A stretch of 9,901 nucleotides of DNA from Chromatiaceae bacterium (GTDB lineage Bacteria; Pseudomonadota; Gammaproteobacteria; Chromatiales; Chromatiaceae), in NCBI GenBank assembly GCA_012962365.1, contig DTXR01000595.1, positions 1-9,901 of the forward strand, read 5' to 3'. Of the stretch, positions 1-7,429 are shown in pieces. The notes below the pieces were generated by a model. It was not told the origin of the DNA. It searched no databases and saw only the letters and a program-made list of their open reading frames with translations. A program made the position numbers and the translations under genes. Position 1 is the first letter of the stretch; every line of letters starts with the position of its first letter.

Positions 1-413
1 AACTCAGCGAAACCATGGACGAAGCCCTGCAAAACGGGGTACCCCTGACTTTCGAGACCGAAGTGATCGTCGATCCTGAAGATGCCGCGTTCTGGCGGGG
101 TGTGCTGGCTGAAAAGGTGATCCGCAGACAGCTGCGTTTTCATCTCCTGGCAGAAGAATATGAAGTGCGTGATATGGAAACGGGAGCAACCCGCCGATTT
201 GCCACGCAGGATGCCGCCCTGTTGGCTCTGGGCGATTTGAAAACCAAAAGAATCATCCCTTCCCGAGAACTGCGGAAAGGGGTGTTCTACCTGGTCAAGA
301 TACAAACCAACCATGATATCGGCGCTCTTCCCCTGCCGCTGCGCCCGCGGGCCTACCTGTCTCCCGGTTGGCATCTGAGCAGCAAGGTATATGAATGGCG
401 GCTGCAGCCCTGA
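1..413 (+). CDS. DUF4390 domain protein, 5' end cut by the window edge
   Basis: The reading frame is open from nucleotide 3 to the TGA at 411-413, giving 136 visible residues. The Met at nucleotide 15 is internal: the residues before it (LSET) already fit the family pattern, in which a stretch like 'ALxNGxPLTFETEV' follows. DUF4390 proteins are usually near 190 residues and begin with a signal peptide, so roughly the first 50 residues are probably missing. The visible part is soluble and strand-rich, with 'ALQNGVPLTFETEVIV' early and the end motif 'SPGWHLSSKVYEWRL'. The function is unknown; the family is found next to ntrY and is thought to be exported. The last 19 nt overlap the start of the kinase gene, which implies translational coupling. 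The family assignment is from remembered motifs, and the gene-neighbour order supports it. Confidence 0.85.
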   Translation, partial: LSETMDEALQNGVPLTFETEVIVDPEDAAFWRGVLAEKVIRRQLRFHLLAEEYEVRDMETGATRRFATQDAALLALGDLKTKRIIPSRELRKGVFYLVKIQTNHDIGALPLPLRPRAYLSPGWHLSSKVYEWRLQP

Positions 414-2578
414 AATCATGGCGCTCGAGAGCCTGGGCCGTTGCGCTGCTGCTGCTCCTGCTGTTGTTTGCACTGCACTTCCTCAGCGGTGCGGTACTCA
501 GATCCGAAGAACTGAGTCGCTGGTTCATTCCCCTGCTGGTGTTCATCGTCATTGGACTGGTGACGCTTTCCATCGTGGTTGCCGTGAACCTGGTGCGTCT
601 GTTGCGCGACTATCGCCGCAACGAGGCCGGCGCACGTTTCATGGCGCGCCTGGTGGTGATGTTCGTGCTGTTGGGTCTCGCGCCCGTGGGCATCGTCTAC
701 TATTACTCGCTGCAGTTCCTCATGCAGGGTATCGACAGCTGGTTCAATGTGCAGATCGATTCCGCCATGGCCGATGCGCTGGAACTGAATCAGGCGACAT
801 TGAACATGAACAAGCGCCTGCTGTTGCGCTATACGGAGCAGATGCTGGAAAACATCGACGACAGCTCCCAGACTGCCCTCACGCTGGCTCTCAGTGACCT
901 GCGCTCCCGCTCGGGCGCGACAGAAGTGGCCCTGGCCACACCCCAAGGAGAAATTCTGGCCTCCAGCCATGTCAATCCGGAAGTGCTGGTTCCCAATGCC
1001 CCGGATCCTCTGATCCTGCAGCAAGTGATCAGCGGTAAGAACGATGTGCAGTTCGTGACTTACGGCGAAACCGGAGAGCTGTACATCCGGGCGCTGGTGG
1101 CCGATCTGTCGCGAGGGCTGGTGTTTCAGGCGATTTTTCCGACGTCTGAGCGCATCAGCGAGCTGAGTGAGAATGTACAGACGGCCTATGCGGCTTACAG
1201 GCAGCGGGCTTATTTGCGGGAATCCATCAAGTTCAGTTTCATTCTGGCGCTGTCGCTGGTGCTGCTGGTGGGTATCTTTGCTGCCGCCTGGGCGGCGTTC
1301 TACACCTCCCGGCGCATGGTGGCGCCCATACAGGCCATCGCCGAAGGCACACGGGCCATCGCCGATGGCGAGCTGGATGGACGTATTCCCGTGCCCAGAT
1401 ACCACGACGAACTGGGCTTCCTGGTCGCTTCCTTCAATGCCATGACCCGGCGGCTGGCTCAGGCACGGGATATGGCGGAGAGGAGCAAACGGGCGCTGGA
1501 GTTTCAGCGTGAATATCTGGAAGCGGTGCTGCATCATCTTTCCACGGGGGTGGTGGCCCTGGATGCCGATGGCAACCTGCGTACCGCCAACCGTGCTGCC
1601 GAACAGATTCTGGAGGCGGATGTGAGCCGCTACATGGGGCGGCCGTTTGCCAGCCTGGCCAGGGATTACCCCGAACTCGAAGCGCTGGTGAACCCGGTCG
1701 CCAGCGCCATGGACGCTGAAGAGCATGACTGGCGCAAGGAACTGGTGCTGAACCGCTCGGAAGGTCGGCAATTCCTGATGTGTGGTTACACGCGCCTGCA
1801 AGTGGTAAAGGGCAGCGAGATCGGTTGCGTGGTGGTGTTCGATGATGTGACCACCCTGGTCAAGGCCCAGCGGGATGCGGCCTGGGGTGAAGTGGCGCGG
1901 CGGCTGGCTCACGAGATCAAGAACCCCCTTACGCCCATTCAGTTGTCTGCCGAGCGCCTGCGCCGCAAGTACCTGGACAAACTGCCGGAAGACGATCGCA
2001 AGGTGTTGGACAGCGCCACGCGCACCATCGTCAATCAGGTGGAGGCCATGAAGTCCATGGTGAACGCTTTTTCCGACTATGCAAAACCCTCCCGCCTGGA
2101 TGCCCAGCCGCTGCTTGCGGACGACTTTCTGGCGGACGTGCTGGCCTTGTACGGTGGCAGCGTGGATTTCGAAGCGGGCGCTCCCGGTGCCACGATGGAA
2201 GTCGACCCGGTAAGATTCCGTCAGGTAGTGCATAATCTGGTCAAGAACGCCCAGGAAGCCACGCAGGGCATTGACAGGCCGGAGATCAGGATCACTACCG
2301 GCGTCTACCAGCCCAGGGAACAGGAAATGTTGTTTCTGCAGATACTGGTAGAGGATAATGGCAGCGGTTTCGAGGAAGCAGATACCGAGCAGTTGTTCGA
2401 ACCCTATACCACCCGCAAGGAAAAAGGCACGGGGCTGGGGCTGGCGATTGTAAAGAAAATTATAGAAGAACATGGGGGCAGTATCCGTGCGGAAAACCGC
2501 GCAGAGGGAGGCGCACGCTTTATTCTGCGTCTGCCGGCTAAATATGCCCAGGTACCAGAAGGAGCAAGCGGGTTATGA
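395..2578 (+). CDS. ntrY: NtrY-type membrane sensor histidine kinase
   Basis: Inner-membrane kinase of 727 residues that would autophosphorylate and pass phosphate to the NtrX-type regulator encoded next. Visible order: TM1 about 13-34 (seven consecutive Leu), TM2 43-70, TM3 83-105, an extracytoplasmic sensor region about 106-279, TM4 280-302, HAMP about 303-357, PAS about 370-490, then the kinase core. The H box reads 'RRLAHEIKNPLTPIQLSAER' with phospho-acceptor His506, the NtrY signature. The N box 'HNLVKNAQEA' has Asn618, the G1 box is DNGSG (654-658), and the G2 box is GTGLGL (678-683). All catalytic motifs are intact and the length is normal for NtrY. The ATG at 395 has an AAGG Shine-Dalgarno at 384-387 and lies inside the end of the DUF4390 gene. 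Known NtrY proteins answer to nitrogen or redox and envelope signals; the signal here cannot be read from sequence. Confidence 0.93.
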   Translation: MAAAALKSWRSRAWAVALLLLLLLFALHFLSGAVLRSEELSRWFIPLLVFIVIGLVTLSIVVAVNLVRLLRDYRRNEAGARFMARLVVMFVLLGLAPVGIVYYYSLQFLMQGIDSWFNVQIDSAMADALELNQATLNMNKRLLLRYTEQMLENIDDSSQTALTLALSDLRSRSGATEVALATPQGEILASSHVNPEVLVPNAPDPLILQQVISGKNDVQFVTYGETGELYIRALVADLSRGLVFQAIFPTSERISELSENVQTAYAAYRQRAYLRESIKFSFILALSLVLLVGIFAAAWAAFYTSRRMVAPIQAIAEGTRAIADGELDGRIPVPRYHDELGFLVASFNAMTRRLAQARDMAERSKRALEFQREYLEAVLHHLSTGVVALDADGNLRTANRAAEQILEADVSRYMGRPFASLARDYPELEALVNPVASAMDAEEHDWRKELVLNRSEGRQFLMCGYTRLQVVKGSEIGCVVVFDDVTTLVKAQRDAAWGEVARRLAHEIKNPLTPIQLSAERLRRKYLDKLPEDDRKVLDSATRTIVNQVEAMKSMVNAFSDYAKPSRLDAQPLLADDFLADVLALYGGSVDFEAGAPGATMEVDPVRFRQVVHNLVKNAQEATQGIDRPEIRITTGVYQPREQEMLFLQILVEDNGSGFEEADTEQLFEPYTTRKEKGTGLGLAIVKKIIEEHGGSIRAENRAEGGARFILRLPAKYAQVPEGASGL

Positions 2579-3942
2579 GTTTACCTTTCATCCTGGTCGT
2601 GGATGACGAGCCGGACATCCGGGATTCGGTCAAGGACATCCTGGAAGATGAAGGCTATGGCGTAAGTCTGGCGGAAAACGGGGAGGCGGCGAGGGCCGCA
2701 TTGCGTGAACGGCGTCCGGATCTGATTCTGCTGGATATCTGGATGCCGGATATCGATGGCATCAGCCTGCTCAAAGAGTGGTCTGAAGGCGACGGCCTGC
2801 CCTGTCCGGTGATCATCATGTCCGGTCATGGCACCGTGGAAACGGCAGTGGAGGCCACTCGCCTGGGCGCCTATGATTTCCTGGAAAAACCCCTGTCCCT
2901 GGCCAAGCTGCTGCTCACCGTGGAACGCGCGCTGGAAACGGAGCGCCTGGTGCTGGAGAACGTGGGGCTGCGGCGTCATTTCCGCTCGGTCATGGAGCCT
3001 GTGGGGCACAGCCAGGTCATGCAGCGCCTGCGGGAGCAGGTGAAGCGCGTGGCGCAGCATGACACCTGGGTGCTGATCTCCGGTGAAGCCGGCAGCGGCC
3101 GGGAGACCTTTGCCCGCTATCTGCATGCCCAGAGCAGCCGCAAGGAACGCCCCTTCATCGACGTGAGCGTGGGGGCGACGGCCAAAGGTAACTTCGCGCT
3201 TGAATTTTTCGGCAGCGAACATGAAGGCAAGATTCACTACGGCCGCCTGGAGCAGGCCAATGGCGGTACCCTGTTCCTCGATGAGATCGCGGACATGGAT
3301 CTCGAGTCCCAGGCGCAACTGGCGGGCGCTTTCGAGACCGGCGAGTTTCTCCGTGTGGGTGGTTCCGATCCTGTCAAGGTGGACATCCGGGTCATCGCCG
3401 CCACCCAGAAGGATCTGCAGGCGGAAGTGAATGCCGGGAATTTCCGCGAGGATCTTTTCTATCATCTGAACGTGGTGCCCCTGGAAATACCGCCGCTGCG
3501 GGAGCATCGGGAAGACGTGCCCGAACTGGTCAATTATTACGTCGACTATTTCGTTGCCAACGAGAAGCTGCCTTACCGGCATTTCAGTGTGAGTGCGCAG
3601 AATCTGCTGCGCAACCACGAATGGCACGGCAACATCCTGGAACTGCGAAACCTGGTTCAGCGCGTGCTGATCCTGGGGGCCGGAGACGAAATCACTCAAG
3701 ACGACGTGGAAACCGCCATGGGCGGCATGAAAAGTGAAAACGTGCAGACCAGCCTGCCCGGCATTTCCTTCGATCAGCCCCTGCGCAAGGCCCGGGAAGA
3801 CTTCGAGCGGGTGTATCTCGAATACCAGTTGGACAAGCATGACGGCAACGTCAGCAAGATGGCCCAGGAAGTGGGTATGGAGCGCACTCATCTGTACCGC
3901 AAGTTGCGTGGCGTCGGTATCGAAATAAAGGATCGCAGGTGA
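2575..3942 (+). CDS. ntrX: NtrX-type response regulator with a degenerate AAA+ domain
   Basis: Response regulator of 455 residues with NtrC-like architecture. The receiver domain (1-120) is intact: acidic pair Asp10/Asp11, phospho-acceptor Asp54, Ser83 and Lys105. The AAA+ domain spans about 140-375 and the Fis-type helix-turn-helix about 424-449. Three AAA+ features are abnormal. The Walker A is GEAGSGRE (170-177), with Arg176 where Lys is expected. The sigma-54-contacting GAFTGA loop is absent: only nine residues separate Gly213 from Gly223, and none resembles GAFTGA. The arginine finger equivalent to PspF Arg168 is His297, while Arg291 (PspF Arg162) is kept. Walker B (LFLDE, 233-237) is normal. 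The protein is therefore unlikely to activate sigma-54 polymerase and more likely works as a phosphorylation-controlled DNA-binding regulator. The start overlaps the ntrY stop (ATGA) and has a strong AGAAGGAG ribosome site at 2556-2563. Confidence 0.9.
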   Translation: MSLPFILVVDDEPDIRDSVKDILEDEGYGVSLAENGEAARAALRERRPDLILLDIWMPDIDGISLLKEWSEGDGLPCPVIIMSGHGTVETAVEATRLGAYDFLEKPLSLAKLLLTVERALETERLVLENVGLRRHFRSVMEPVGHSQVMQRLREQVKRVAQHDTWVLISGEAGSGRETFARYLHAQSSRKERPFIDVSVGATAKGNFALEFFGSEHEGKIHYGRLEQANGGTLFLDEIADMDLESQAQLAGAFETGEFLRVGGSDPVKVDIRVIAATQKDLQAEVNAGNFREDLFYHLNVVPLEIPPLREHREDVPELVNYYVDYFVANEKLPYRHFSVSAQNLLRNHEWHGNILELRNLVQRVLILGAGDEITQDDVETAMGGMKSENVQTSLPGISFDQPLRKAREDFERVYLEYQLDKHDGNVSKMAQEVGMERTHLYRKLRGVGIEIKDRR

Positions 3943-5312
3943 AAATCATCATTCTGGGCGCTGGGCAGGTGGGCACCAGTGTGGCCATCAATCTCGCCAG
4001 CGAGGCCAATGACATTACCGTGGTCGATCAGGATGAAGGTCTGTTGCAGTCCCTGCAGGACAAGCTCGATCTGCGTACCATCAAAGGCTATGCGGCGCAT
4101 CCCGACGTGCTCGCCCAGGCCGGTGCCGACGATGCGGAAATGATCATCGCCGTCACCAACAATGATGAAACCAACATGGTGGCCTGTCAGGTGGCCTGGA
4201 CCCTGTTTCACACACCGCGAAAGATCGCCCGGGTGCGGGCGCCCCAGTACAACAAATATCCTTCCCTGTTCAGTCAGCGAGGGTTGCCCATTGATGTACT
4301 GATCAGTCCCGAGCAGCTGGTCACCGAATACATCCAGAGCCTGCTGAAATACCCCGGCGCGCTGCAGGTGCTGGATTTTGCCGGCGGTCTGGTACAGCTC
4401 GTTGCCGTGCGTGCCTACGAGGGCGGCCCGCTCGTCGGACAGGAACTGCGTGAGCTCAATCAGCATCTGCATGGCGGTGAAGCCCGCGTGGCGGCCATCT
4501 ACCGGGACGGGCAGGCAATTCAGCCCGAGGGCGATACCATCATTCAGGAAGGCGATGAAGTCTTCTTTATCGCTGCCAGAGAAAACATACCGGCGGTGAT
4601 GAAGGAACTGCGCCGGGCGGAAAAGCCACATCGCAAGTTGATTTTCGCCGGTGGTGGCAACATCGGCCGGCGTCTGGCAGAGCGGCTGGAAAAGGATTAC
4701 CGGGTGAAGATCATCGAAAGAAACGCAGAACAGGCGGCCAGTGTCGCGGAGCAGTTGCGTCATACCATCGTGCTGCATGGCGATGGAGCAGACGAAGATC
4801 TGCTACTGGAAGAAAACATCGAAGAGACCGATGTGTTCTGCGCCATTACCAATGATGACGAGGCCAATATCCTGTCTTCGATGCTGGCCAAGCGCCTGGG
4901 CGCGAAGAATGTCATGGCCCTGATTAACCGGGCGGCCTATGTCGATCTGGTCGAGGCAGGCAGCATCGACGTGGCCATTTCTCCCCAGCAGGCGACCATC
5001 GGCACCCTGCTCACCCATGTACGCAAGGGAGATGTGGTCATGGTGCATTCCCTGCGTCGTGGCGCTGCCGAGGCCATCGAAGCCATCGCCCATGGCGATC
5101 GCCATTCGTCCAAGGTGGTGGACAGGGCCATCGGCGCCATCAAATTGCCCAAGGGCACCAGCATTGGTGCCATCGTTCGGGGTGAGGAAGTGATCATCGC
5201 CCACCACGACACCATCATCAAATCCGAGGATCACGTGATCCTGTTCCTGGTGGACAAGCGCCGCATCATCGATGTGGAAAAAATGTTTCAGGTGGGTATC
5301 ACCTTTCTTTGA
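3939..5312 (+). CDS. trkA: Trk potassium uptake system NAD-binding protein TrkA
   Basis: Peripheral cytoplasmic subunit that gates the TrkH channel. The 457 residues match the usual length of about 458 and form two tandem RCK halves. The first Rossmann fold starts at residue 2 with GAGQVG (7-12) and Asp30 at the end of strand two, the normal NAD ribose ligand position. The first RCK_C lobe is about 144-227. The second Rossmann fold carries GGGNIG (238-243) and Glu260 in the ribose position, followed by the second RCK_C lobe about 370-453. The start is GTG at 3939, overlapping the ntrX stop (GTGA), with AAGGA at 3928-3932 six nt upstream. The coupling to ntrX upstream and trkH 20 nt downstream indicates one transcript. 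No damage is seen. Confidence 0.96.
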   Translation: MKIIILGAGQVGTSVAINLASEANDITVVDQDEGLLQSLQDKLDLRTIKGYAAHPDVLAQAGADDAEMIIAVTNNDETNMVACQVAWTLFHTPRKIARVRAPQYNKYPSLFSQRGLPIDVLISPEQLVTEYIQSLLKYPGALQVLDFAGGLVQLVAVRAYEGGPLVGQELRELNQHLHGGEARVAAIYRDGQAIQPEGDTIIQEGDEVFFIAARENIPAVMKELRRAEKPHRKLIFAGGGNIGRRLAERLEKDYRVKIIERNAEQAASVAEQLRHTIVLHGDGADEDLLLEENIEETDVFCAITNDDEANILSSMLAKRLGAKNVMALINRAAYVDLVEAGSIDVAISPQQATIGTLLTHVRKGDVVMVHSLRRGAAEAIEAIAHGDRHSSKVVDRAIGAIKLPKGTSIGAIVRGEEVIIAHHDTIIKSEDHVILFLVDKRRIIDVEKMFQVGITFL

Positions 5313-5332
5313 CTGTCCCGGAGTAATGCGCC

Positions 5333-6784
5333 ATGCATCTGGTCGTCGTACAACGCATTCTGGGTCTGCTGCTGATGATCTTCAGCCTGACCATGCTGCC
5401 GCCGATCCTGGTTTCCCTGGGCTATGGTGATGGGGCGTATCCCGCGTTTCTTGCTGCCTTCGCCATCACCCTGATCGTCGGTGCCATCAGCTGGCTGCCG
5501 GTGCGTAATCAGCACCGTGAACTGCGCTTGCGTGACGGATTCGTGGTGGTGGTGATGTTCTGGACGGTACTTTCCGCAACCGGGGCCTTGCCTTTCGCGT
5601 TGGCGGAATACCCGCATCTGTCCATTACCGATGCGTTTTTCGAGTCCATCTCGGGCCTGACGACGACGGGGGCGACAGTGATCACAGGGCTGGATGACCT
5701 GCCCAAATCCATCCTGTATTACCGTCAGCAGCTTCAGTGGCTGGGGGGTATGGGCATCATTGTACTGGCGGTGGCGGTGCTCCCCATGCTGGGCATCGGC
5801 GGCATGCAGCTGTACCGGGCGGAAACACCTGGTCCCATGAAGGATTCCAAGCTCACACCCCGCATCACCGAGACGGCCAAGGCGCTTTGGTATATCTACC
5901 TCGGCCTGACCGTGGCCTGCGCCCTGGGCTATTGGCTGGCGGGGATGACGGTTTTCGATGCCGTAGGTCATGCTTTTTCCACCGTGGCCATCGGCGGTTT
6001 TTCCACCCACGATGCCAGCATGGCCTATTTTGACAGCACCGCTATCTATTTGGTCGGCGTGGTGTTCATGTTTCTTGCGGGCATCAATTTCGCCCTGCAT
6101 TTCTCCGTGGTGCGGCAGAAGAACCCACGGGTGTACTGGCAGGATTCGGAATTCCGTTTCTTCCTGCTGCTCATGGTGCTTGTGGTGCTGGCGACCATCC
6201 TTGGATTGCATTTCAGCAGCACGCACGGGACGTTCCACGAAAGCGTCGTGCATGGTCTCTTTCAGGCGGTGTCCATTGGCACCACCGCAGGATTCACCAC
6301 CGCCGAATGGTATAACTGGCCCGGATTTGTTGCCATCCTGCTGCTGTTTTCCAGTTTTGTTGGCGGCTGCGCCGGCTCCACGGGAGGCGGTATCAAGGTG
6401 ATCCGTTTCCTGCTTCTCATCAAGCAAGGCATGCGGGAGATCGCCCGTCTGGTCCATCCCAATGCGCAGATTCCTGTACGTGTGGGTGACAAGACCATCC
6501 CGCCCAGGGTGGTGGAGGCGGTGTGGGGTTTCTTCGCCCTGTATGTCGCCAGCTTCACCCTCATGTATCTGCTGCTGGCCGCCACGGGCATCGATCTGAT
6601 GACGGCCTTTTCCGCCGTAGCGGCCAGCATCAATAACCTGGGACCGGGGCTGGCGAATGTGGGTGCCAACTATGCCGGTCTGCACGACCCGGCCAAATGG
6701 ATACTCTGTTTTGCCATGCTGCTCGGGCGGCTGGAGATATTTACCCTGCTGGTGCTGCTCACGCCGGTGTTCTGGCGACACTGA
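5333..6784 (+). CDS. trkH: Trk potassium uptake channel subunit TrkH
   Basis: Integral membrane K+ translocating subunit of 483 residues, the usual TrkH length. It is hydrophobic throughout, with the four M1-P-M2 repeats of the TrkH/KtrB superfamily. The four selectivity-filter loops are recognisable: SGLTTTGATV with Gly113; STVAIGGFST with Gly221 and Gly222; SIGTTAGFTT with Gly320; and SINNLGPGLANVG with Gly437 and Gly439. The end 'LGRLEIFTLLVLL' is a family signature. The ATG at 5333 is preceded by GGAG at 5320-5323; an ATG at 5325 is in another frame. TrkA, encoded 20 nt upstream, is the expected partner, so the uptake complex is complete here apart from any separately encoded accessory. 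The frame ends at the TGA at 6782-6784. Confidence 0.96.
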   Translation: MHLVVVQRILGLLLMIFSLTMLPPILVSLGYGDGAYPAFLAAFAITLIVGAISWLPVRNQHRELRLRDGFVVVVMFWTVLSATGALPFALAEYPHLSITDAFFESISGLTTTGATVITGLDDLPKSILYYRQQLQWLGGMGIIVLAVAVLPMLGIGGMQLYRAETPGPMKDSKLTPRITETAKALWYIYLGLTVACALGYWLAGMTVFDAVGHAFSTVAIGGFSTHDASMAYFDSTAIYLVGVVFMFLAGINFALHFSVVRQKNPRVYWQDSEFRFFLLLMVLVVLATILGLHFSSTHGTFHESVVHGLFQAVSIGTTAGFTTAEWYNWPGFVAILLLFSSFVGGCAGSTGGGIKVIRFLLLIKQGMREIARLVHPNAQIPVRVGDKTIPPRVVEAVWGFFALYVASFTLMYLLLAATGIDLMTAFSAVAASINNLGPGLANVGANYAGLHDPAKWILCFAMLLGRLEIFTLLVLLTPVFWRH

Positions 6785-6793
6785 CAGGCGTAT

Positions 6794-6813
6794 ATCTTTT
6801 AATTTGAAAAGAT
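6794..6813 (+). repeat. AT-rich inverted repeat after trkH
   Basis: Perfect 7-bp arms ATCTTTT (6794-6800) and AAAAGAT (6807-6813) surround a 6-nt loop AATTTG. It lies 10 nt after the trkH stop. It could fold as a weak hairpin at the end of the operon transcript, but it is AT-rich and followed by G rather than T residues, so it is not a standard intrinsic terminator. It overlaps the candidate -35 of the next gene and could instead be an operator. Confidence 0.4.
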
Positions 6814-6831
6814 TGCGGGGGGGGGTAGCAT
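6804..6831 (+). promoter_or_regulatory. Candidate sigma-70 promoter with a G9 tract in its spacer
   Basis: TTGAAA at 6804-6809 matches the -35 consensus at five of six positions, and TAGCAT at 6826-6831 matches the -10 at four of six. The 16-nt spacer ends in nine consecutive G (6817-6825) directly abutting the -10. This would drive the small secreted protein gene starting at 6868. The -10 is weak, so the promoter call is tentative, but the G run itself is plainly visible. Confidence 0.3.
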
Positions 6832-6867
6832 CGAAGTTCCATTTATCAAGGATATAAGGAGATTGTG

Positions 6868-7332
6868 ATGAAACTCGTCAAAGTAATCGGCTTCATGCTG
6901 TTGTTGGGAACGTGGGGTCAGGCTTCCGCTGACCTAGAGGCGGTGCTTGATCTTGAACGGGGAAAAGAAGCACGCCTCGTTACCCGGAGTGATGCGGCTT
7001 GCGAATACCGGTGTCTGGAAATTCACCGCATTGACGGATTTGCGCTCTTTATATTGCGGGATGATGCGGGAAAGATCTCCACTCAGATGCAGCCCTGGCT
7101 GGGTTCGTCCGAAGATTCTGGCCTGGAAGGTTGGGGGCCGGATGAAAAATCCACTCATGATTCTTTTCGCATGAAGCCTGCGGGTGGAAAGGGAGGCAAT
7201 TGCGAGTATGAAAAGGTGAATTGTGTTGAAACTTTCATTATACCCGGTGGATATGTGGTTGTTATCGAATACGGACTCAATGGCGATATCAAGAGTCATA
7301 GGGTGTTGCCTGTCCTGTACCAACAGAAGTGA
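6868..7332 (+). CDS. Small exported hypothetical protein with four cysteines
   Basis: I do not recognise the family. The protein has 154 residues from the ATG at 6868. A GTG at 6865 is in frame, but AAGGAG at 6856-6861 leaves only three nt before it and six before the ATG, so the ATG is preferred. The N-terminus is a classic Sec signal peptide: Lys2 and Lys5, a hydrophobic core about 6-16, and a likely cut after Ala21 (ASA|DLEAV). The mature part is hydrophilic, with Cys45 and Cys49 (CxxxC) and Cys112 and Cys119 (CxxxxxxC). These could form two disulfides in the periplasm. The codon choice looks more AT-rich than in trkH, which might indicate a more recent arrival. It appears to be a stand-alone gene: it is 83 nt from trkH, has its own leader, and faces a convergent gene. 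Confidence 0.7.
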   Translation: MKLVKVIGFMLLLGTWGQASADLEAVLDLERGKEARLVTRSDAACEYRCLEIHRIDGFALFILRDDAGKISTQMQPWLGSSEDSGLEGWGPDEKSTHDSFRMKPAGGKGGNCEYEKVNCVETFIIPGGYVVVIEYGLNGDIKSHRVLPVLYQQK

Positions 7333-7338
7333 GGACTT

Positions 7339-7429
7339 GCAGGTCGGGCAAAGCACAGTGTGCCCGACGGCGCCTTGGATCGTTGCGAGATATGTTATCT
7401 TGTTCGCCGTGGATCTTTGTCCAACCTAC
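7339..7429. repeat. REP/BIME-like element with imperfect terminal inverted repeats
   Basis: The 15-mer at 7339-7353 (+ strand GCAGGTCGGGCAAAG) reappears inverted at 7415-7429 (- strand GTAGGTTGGACAAAG), matching at 12 of 15 positions. Inside lie a perfect 8-bp hairpin stem, GTCGGGCA (7343-7350) with TGCCCGAC (7361-7368), and a second pair, ACGGCG (7367-7372) with CGCCGT (7405-7410), enclosing AGATA/TATCT (7388-7392, 7396-7400). The GTAGGT(C/T)GGG-type head resembles repetitive extragenic palindromes common in gammaproteobacteria, which are spread by RAYT transposases. It fills the gap between two convergent genes and could also serve as a two-way transcription end, though no T run follows. 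Confidence 0.55.
7343..7368. terminator. Stable hairpin between convergent genes
   Basis: An 8-bp perfect, GC-rich stem (7343-7350 with 7361-7368) encloses a 10-nt loop. It starts 11 nt after the stop of the secreted-protein gene and lies beyond the end of the minus-strand gene, so it may end or stabilise either transcript. The lack of a U tract argues against a canonical intrinsic terminator; it is part of the REP-like element. Confidence 0.4.

Noticed and set aside
416..2473. A 685-residue open frame on the minus strand opposite ntrY
   Set aside because: It lies wholly antisense to a kinase with every catalytic motif intact, its translation is rich in Gln, His and Arg without domain features, and long antisense frames are common in high-GC coding DNA.
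2581..3891. A 436-residue open frame on the minus strand opposite ntrX
   Set aside because: Antisense shadow of a clear response regulator; low-complexity, His- and Gln-rich translation with no motif.
3888..4778. A 296-residue open frame on the minus strand opposite trkA
   Set aside because: TrkA on the + strand is complete with both NAD-binding folds; the antisense frame has no recognisable domain.
5288..6781. A 497-residue open frame on the minus strand opposite trkH
   Set aside because: The sense frame carries all four TrkH filter loops; the antisense product is a His/Gln/Gly-rich shadow without membrane segments or motifs.
6853..6858. TATAAG as a possible -10 for the secreted-protein gene
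   Set aside because: It overlaps the ribosome-binding site and would place the transcript start at about the start codon.
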